Position numbers and translations under genes: made by a program. The notes beneath the pieces are model-generated. The model saw nothing but the letters and a program-made list of their open reading frames with translations. It ran no database searches and had not been told where the DNA came from. Shown here piece after piece: positions 58,314 through 64,000 of a DNA stretch of 64,000 bases (positions are counted from its first letter, which is position 1; each line of letters starts with the position of its first letter). The DNA is taken from the NCBI RefSeq assembly GCF_020921035.1, contig NC_063152.1, positions 13,220,001 through 13,284,000 on the forward strand, in the 5' to 3' direction. Source of the stretch: Rhodamnia argentea. Lineage: Eukaryota; Streptophyta; Magnoliopsida; Myrtales; Myrtaceae.

Positions 58314-59769
58314 TTTATGTCTTTAAAACCCTTTTTTCTCATATGAAAATTGGTGAGGACTAGCTAGTTCATGATATTTTTAAGGTAAGTGTAACATGTA
58401 TCATGTCGGGTTTTATTTAGTTCAAGTAACGATTCGATTTCTCTCCGTAGGTATATGTTGATTTTTTGTTTGTCGAAGTAGGTCTTTATCTGTATATACT
58501 GAGTTTTTCTTTTTCTTTTTTTTTTTTTGGTGGAAGTATGTATTGAGTTTGAATAGTTTAAATTATCCCACGGGCTATTTCTTTCTCCCCTTTATTGACG
58601 TCATTGGTTTATTTCTTTAAATATAGAACCCAGTCGTTCTCTCCAACAACTAAAACGGGTGGCCCCTGTCCGCCCGTCACTCACCGAAAGCAACGGCGTC
58701 GTCACGGTAGCCCTGCCCTATTCAACAAATAATTAGCTTCGTCCGTATACCGATTAGCAAATTTAACCCTAATTTCCCAAATTAGGCTAATCTTTCTAAG
58801 GCAGTGGTGTGGAAAAGAACCGGGAGTCACCCAAACCGAAGCGAACTGGCCAGTAACCTTGAGGAAGGGTCCGGTTCCCAGTTCCTATAAATGGGAACCG
58901 GTGAGTACTAGCCCGGTCCCGAGTTTCAGGGTGGAACCGCTCACACGGATTGCCCGAACCAAACTGGATATATACTTATCCTTTTTGTTGTTGAATGTGC
59001 TGATATCACAAGGTTATTGCATGCTAATGAGTCATTAGTGTCGGCTTATGTTTCGGTCTTGTTTTCCATTTTGAAGGAGCTTGCCTCTGTTGTGCAGATT
59101 ATATGGAAGGAAAGAAAACTGGAATCACTGGAGTCTTGAGTTTGCCTCTTTATTCGGGAATATTTTGCTCTCTTGTGCAGATTGTATGGCAGTAAAGAAA
59201 TTGATGATTGCAATATGAGCGTGTCGATTATGCAGGTGTAAATAAATTTCACGAGGATAATTACTTGGGATTTCTTGTATTTAGTTTAATTTGTGAGGGA
59301 AGCCAAAGTGTTTACAAGATAAGAGTTCTATCTATACTCTCTTAAGTTTTCAATCACGTACCTGTCACATGGGCATTCTAATTGATCAAGCAACATATTC
59401 GAGGAAATAAGCAAATTGCGACTATCCGAGGGTATTCTTTACTATTGATGCTCGGTAGGATCGCTCCATGGATCTACCCGAGAACCCCGGTTTGGTGCTC
59501 GAATGGATCCATGAAATCAGCGGGCGATTCCCGTACTCATTTTGCAAAACGGACCTTTGGTAGCGAGCGGTTCTCGATTCCGGGCAGCGAGCAAATGGGC
59601 AATTTTCATATCAAGGACGGTAGACCAGTAATAAAATTTGGCAGGACACAAAAGGGTCACATTATTCTCGGCTCTCCATTAGGTAATTTGCATGAATTTA
59701 CACGAGATGAGGACACATTAAAAAAAAAAAATCGTCACAAAATCCCTCTCGTCTGCATAAGACCCTCGC
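58314..59769. other. Spacer downstream of LHCB1
   Basis: Contains a GGAACCGG-rich stretch (58815-58965) like degraded hAT subterminal sequence, but without paired ends. About 59440-59690 has an open, less AT-rich segment with no recognised product. The final part is probably LHCB1 3' UTR. Confidence 0.4.
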
Positions 59770-60564
59770 TCACTTTCCGGGGACAAAGTTGGTGGCGTAG
59801 GCCCAAGCGTTGTTGTTCACCGGGTCGGCGAGGTGGTCGGCGAGGTTCTCCAACGGCCCCTTTCCGGTCACGATGGCCTGCACGTAGAACCCGAACATGG
59901 AGAACATGGCCAGCCTCCCGTTCTTGATCTCCTTCACCTTGAGCTCCGCGAAGGCCTCGGGGTCGTCCGCGAGGCCCAGCGGGTCGAAGCTCCCCCCGGG
60001 GTAGAGCGGGTCGGTGACCTCGCCGAGGGGCCCGCCGGCGACGCGGTAGCCCTCGATGGCCCCCATCAGGATGACCTGGCAGGCCCAGATGGCGAGGATG
60101 CTCTGGGCGTGGATCAGGCTGGGGTTGCCCAGGTAGTTGAGGCCGCCCTCGCTGAAGATCTGCGCCCCGGCCTTGAACCAGATGGCCTCGCCGAACTGGA
60201 CGCCGTTGCGGGCCAGGAGCTCCGGGAAGACGCACCCGAGGGCCCCGAGCATGGCCCACCTGGCGTGGATCACCTCGAGCTCGCGGTTCTTGGCGAAGGT
60301 CTCAGGGTCGGCCGAGAGCCCGGCGGTGTCCCAGCCGTAGTCGCCGGGGAACTCGCCGGTGAGGTAGGAGGGGGGGTCGCCGGAGAAAGGGCCGAGGTAC
60401 TTGACGCGGTCAGGGCCGTACCACGGGCTCCCGGACGGGCCGGGCCTGAAGGTCTTCCTCATGGAGACCCTCCCGTTGCCGAAGAGCTCGGGGGCCGACG
60501 GGGAGAGCTTCACGGCCCGGCCGGCGAGGGAAGGGGAGGAGAGAGCCATGGTGGAGGCTGCCAT
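59770..60564 (-). CDS. LHCB1: Chlorophyll a/b-binding protein LHCB1, LHCII type I
   Basis: Major light-harvesting antenna protein of photosystem II in the thylakoid membrane; it binds chlorophylls a and b and xanthophylls and forms trimers. Intronless, 264 residues. The start [15 protein letters not shown] is the usual chloroplast transit peptide. The mature N-terminus has RKT, the state-transition phosphorylation context, and then WYGPDR, the trimerisation motif. Helix B carries [21 protein letters not shown], with the chlorophyll ligand Glu and the Arg pairing residue, and helix C carries [15 protein letters not shown]. The protein ends [14 protein letters not shown]. The segment between RKT and WYGPDR is a few residues shorter than in most LHCB1. 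Codon use is extremely GC-rich, common in highly expressed LHC genes. No lesion. Confidence 0.97.
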   Translation of the reverse strand: MAASTMALSSPSLAGRAVKLSPSAPELFGNGRVSMRKTFRPGPSGSPWYGPDRVKYLGPFSGDPPSYLTGEFPGDYGWDTAGLSADPETFAKNRELEVIHARWAMLGALGCVFPELLARNGVQFGEAIWFKAGAQIFSEGGLNYLGNPSLIHAQSILAIWACQVILMGAIEGYRVAGGPLGEVTDPLYPGGSFDPLGLADDPEAFAELKVKEIKNGRLAMFSMFGFYVQAIVTGKGPLENLADHLADPVNNNAWAYATNFVPGK

Positions 60565-60639
60565 TGTCGCTTCGAATGCAAGGACTTTGGTGAAGTAAGG
60601 AAGGCGAGAATGATATGAATTTGGTTAAGTTTGGTGGAA

Positions 60640-60749
60640 TATAAATACAGGGGCTGGAGTGATACGAGCCTTATCTTGTGATATCTCTATCTCGCATTTG
60701 ATTGGGTGTCGAAGATTCCATCCTTGGCTTTGCTATGTATCCCACGTGG
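60640..60749 (-). promoter_or_regulatory. LHCB1 promoter: TATA box, I-box, CCAAT and G-box
   Basis: On the minus strand upstream of the start: TATTTATA (60640-60647, 76 bp from the ATG), GATAAG I-box (60670-60675), CCAAT (60701-60705) and a CACGTG G-box (60743-60748, within CCACGTGG). This combination is typical of light-regulated photosynthesis promoters. Confidence 0.75.
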
Positions 60750-60834
60750 CTCGCCCTACTCCACCAGTTCGTGCAGTTGATGTCGGCTTTGATAGATTTT
60801 TTCAAGTCTCTTCGATGACTCCACGTGATGTTAG

Positions 60835-61235
60835 GAAAATTAAAAAAAATTATAAATCTATTATAATTCTATCAATCCAATTTTTAAATTTTTTTTCATC
60901 AATTTTATCTTAAATCTTCTGCATTTACGTCATTTTAGTTCATTTGATCAATTTTGATCGAAAAGCACTAACATGGAATCGGTCATCCTAAGTGGCGCGG
61001 CTAACAAAAATGTGGAATTTTTTTTTTTTTAGTTTTCTGTGTTGTTTTTTTTTTGTTAAAATTAAAATATTTTAAATATTGATCATGTCAAGACTGGCCG
61101 CACCATATAGAATGGATGATGTCTATATCAATAATTTCCGATGAAAATTAACAGGATGGACTCAATTGGCATATAAGATTTAAGACTTAATTGATCAAAA
61201 AAATATACGATTAAATTGTCAAAAAAATATATTGT
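60835..61235. mobile_element. Long-arm inverted-repeat MITE, same family as 9871-10432
   Basis: The left arm (ATTTTATCTTAAATCTTCTGC) pairs with the reverse complement of the right arm (AATTAAGTCTTAAATCTTAT). Both arms also hold a block reminiscent of TAGACATC near the centre. Edges are approximate and no target duplication was found. Confidence 0.5.
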
Positions 61236-62570
61236 GATGTTGTGATTGATTGGTCTGAAGTTGTGCTAAGACCCTTTATAGAGGCCTTGTAGCTCATCAT
61301 TATCCATCCGTCATATACTTGTTTGGAGCCTTTCCTTCACTCTCGACGTGGCTGCTGCATAGTGGATGTGTTCTTGGAAAGATTAATCTCCTTAAAATTT
61401 ATCAGTTCACGGGTAGCAACTCCAGCATGACAACATGTCGGAAATCATCGCGCACAAATCCAGCATGTCAATTCATGCTAATTTCAAGTTAAGTTGTGTT
61501 GTGTCATATGACACGAAAACGTTTATGCTTTGTTTTCATTTCATGTCGGAAATCATCGCGCACAAATCCGCTCGTGGAAAAGTCGATGCATCTCTTGGCT
61601 ATGCATTTTTGTAGTTCATTTTAAAGCAGCCAATTGCAACAGAGAAAGACAATCTCATCCAGCTGATTTGTACACATTTTGCATTCTCTTCTAAAAACAG
61701 ACTGAGATTGAAAAAATGGTGCTAGAAATTGTAAGATTTCCCTAACCGATTAAGCTTAGTCATCGAAAGAGTCTTCACTTTTTAATGAGATTAATGCCAC
61801 GTAAGAGACATAAACTAATGAAAAGACACATTAGTAATTCTCGTTAGGTTAATCAAAAAGAATCCGATGTACTAATTTGATAACTTAATTGTACTTTTTA
61901 GGAATTTAAGATCTAATCTTACTTTCACAATGAAATTTAAGTCTTTCGATGCACTTATTTCACTAATAACGGATGCAAAGCTTATCTTCCTATTTCAGGA
62001 TCGGACCAAGTCCTCGGACAGGACAATGAGATAGGGCTATCCAACAACACGTGGTGTCCTCCAATGTCAGCATAGGTGGGAGATTCTTGGTGAGATGATA
62101 GTGGCTGTGAGGTTGCCAAGTGGACCCAGAAAATGCGAATCCAAGGTTAAAGACCTTTGAGATATAACAATCCTCTTTTCAAATGTTATCATATTAAACT
62201 AACAATATCTTTTATTTTTATAAGATCATAGGTTTATTTTTTTTCCAAATATATTAGTTATTACTTATGTTATAAGTATTCTGTCGATGGTCGAATGTGT
62301 GAATTAATAATTTTATCATATAACTAACGTACTACAATTTGAAAATTTGAATCTTTTCAGATTAGTGAGCAACCTTTCTAAAAGAAATGTAAGTGCTGGA
62401 ACGTTTTTTGTTCATATATGTGTACATAATCTTCTAGTTATGTCAAAAAAATTCATTATCTTAACAAAAGTTTTCATTTTTATCAGCAGTAGTATGTTCT
62501 ATTTATATCTTAGTTTCCTCGCATGCGCTCCATGCATCTTATTGGGCATAAAGGTGGATGGTTTCTTTTA
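61236..62570. other. AT-rich spacer
   Basis: No gene recognised. The 24-bp phrase beginning GTCGGAAATCATCGCGCACA occurs twice (61437 and 61545), a short local duplication. Confidence 0.45.
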
Positions 62571-62998
62571 GGGAAAATAACACAAATAGTTTTTGAACTT
62601 TGACTCCATATATAATATGGTCCCTAAACTTTTAATTTGTTCAATGTAGTTCTTGAACCTTAACCCAATGTGTAATTTGGTCCCTAAACTTTTGACTTAT
62701 TCAATATAGCCCTTGAATTTTTAGTAAATGTTCAATTTAGTCCCTGGACTTATGAAAATATTCATTATTGTCCCTAATCTTAAATTAATGGAAGAACTAC
62801 ATTAAATATTTTCATATAGTTCGGGGACTATAATGAACATGTAGCAAAAGTCTAAGGATCACATTGAACAAACTAAAAGTTCAAGGATCATATTGAACAT
62901 TAGGCTAAAGTTCAAGGATCATATTGAACAAATTTAAAATTCAAGGACTATAATGCACATTAGGTCAAAGTTTAGGGACTATTTGTGTCATTATCCCT
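62571..62998. mobile_element. Hairpin MITE with 9-bp target duplication (Mutator-like)
   Basis: 428 bp. The left end GGGAAAATAACACAAATAG and the reverse-complemented right end GGGATAATGACACAAATAG match at 17 of 19 bases, and the pairing continues almost to the centre (TGGTCCCTAAACTTTT against TAGTCCTTGAATTTT). Perfect 9-bp repeats TTTCTTTTA flank it (62562-62570, 62999-63007), the size made by Mutator-like transposases. Non-coding. Confidence 0.88.
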
Positions 62999-64000
62999 TT
63001 CTTTTACACTAAAATAGGGATGGAAATACAAATTTCAAAGGTCAATTATGCGAAGCATACCTATTGGAAATTTGTTAGGTAAATATTCATGAATATTGGA
63101 ATTTTTGGTAATTTTTTTTTTCAATATTCAATGTTGAGAATAACATATTTTTGTTAGGGAAATGTTTTCATACTGTTAGGGATGGTACAATTTTAACCGT
63201 AAATTCACACATCATCACCGTATGTTTTGCATAACGCATTCATCGATTGAGAGATCGCGTGATCAGAAATAATTAACCGACTACCGGGTTAGCGGCTTCT
63301 TTTTTTTGTTATTTAAAGTGGATACCAAACTTGAACGTTGGCTTCATCCATGTGTAGATACAAATATTTCACACTAAGGCGATTTTGTAAAATCATTTAA
63401 ATTATTAATGTTTTTTACACAAGAAACGCTTGGGCCTTTATATTAGTATGGACTAAAGTTTACTCCTTTTTTCATATTATCATTGGACAAAAAACTCGCA
63501 TTAAAAAGGTAGAACGCACATGAAATTGTAACTAAGGCTTCGTTTATTTCCAGGAGAATAAATATTTTGACAAATATTTCCTAAAAATACTAACTTGTAT
63601 CGCTTGAAATATATTCGATAAAAAATATACCCTTCTTAACAGCAATTTATATCTAAATATTTTTATGGGCAATAAAAATATTTTTATTTCGATGGACATG
63701 TCAAGTGATTTTTATTCAAAAAAAAAAAAAAAAAGAAATCGACCCAACCCAGCCCAAAGAGGGTTCGGGCCGAGTCGAGCTTTGGCACTATTCAGTTTCG
63801 AGCAAGGTTGGGGCCGGCCTCTTGATGGTAAGTTGACCCTTGGTGCACGGTTGCCTGTGGCCCTTGCTTGCTATCAACAAAGGTTGCGGACCTCGCACGG
63901 CTATCTCACCGGCGGTGGAGGGTGCCACCTCTATCTCCCGCTCCCTAGCGTCTCCCCTTCCTCATGTGTCTTTTTTTTTTTTTTTTTCAGTTTGTAAAGA
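62999..64000. other. Right end of window, repeats only
   Basis: Holds copy 2 of the dispersed repeat (63175-63300). From about 63536 there is a possible transposon end (GGCTTCGTTTATTTCC) whose partner is not visible. A GC-richer open stretch (63740-63950) has no recognised product. Confidence 0.4.
63175..63300. repeat. Dispersed repeat, copy 2
   Basis: Same ordered blocks as 18176-18320 (GTTTTGCATAACGCATT, GAGAGATCGCGTGATCAGAA, ACTACCGGGTTAGCGG), same orientation. Confidence 0.6.

Noticed and set aside
58815-58965. GGAACCGG-rich stretch as another hAT MITE
   Set aside because: No paired inverted ends or target duplication found; at most a degraded fragment.
59735-60618. Overlapping frames on both strands over LHCB1
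   Set aside because: LHCB1 explains the region completely; the others come from its strong GC bias.

Overview
This is nuclear DNA from a dicot plant. Genes carry GT-AG introns, spacers are AT-rich and full of MITEs, and there are a chlorophyll a/b-binding gene, a TIR-NB-LRR gene (a class absent from grasses) and type I MADS-box genes. A woody eudicot, possibly Myrtaceae, is my impression only; the sequence does not prove it. Exon joins were worked out by hand from splice motifs, frame and recalled family sequence; no search was run.

Layout. Left part (1-18.9 kb): a Tourist-like MITE; a minus-strand chloroplast Rossmann-fold (At2g34460-like) gene broken by an in-frame stop (1924-4677); a decayed hAT transposon with recognisable ends (5460-8533); a hairpin-type MITE; and an intact 16-exon MCM3 gene on the minus strand (11173-16634) with two E2F-type sites upstream. 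A three-exon CHX cation/H+ antiporter follows (18977-22108, plus strand).

Middle (23-32 kb): an internally deleted ALG14 pseudogene, an intact type I M-alpha MADS gene (25081-25668), relics of two more MADS copies, foldback repeats and a 187-bp MITE with hAT ends. Then TAD2, the tRNA adenosine deaminase catalytic subunit (32009-37748, plus strand), and a five-exon TNL resistance gene (40132-44961, plus strand).

Right part (45-64 kb): a truncated TAD2 relic; a second, younger hAT element with a perfect 8-bp target duplication (46560-49431); a second intact MADS gene (50065-50652); the complete ALG14 gene (51870-54472, minus strand); poorly resolved spacers; an intronless LHCB1 gene with light-type promoter motifs (59770-60564, minus strand); and further MITEs, one a Mutator-type hairpin with a perfect 9-bp target duplication.

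The main theme is segmental duplication. An ALG14 plus MADS block occurs twice (about 23-29 kb and 46-54.5 kb), and part of TAD2 was copied to the far side of the TNL. In each case one copy is complete and another is decaying. The intact genes serve unrelated basic roles (DNA replication licensing, ion transport, tRNA editing, N-glycan assembly, light harvesting, immunity). I see no operon-like or otherwise new multi-gene system.
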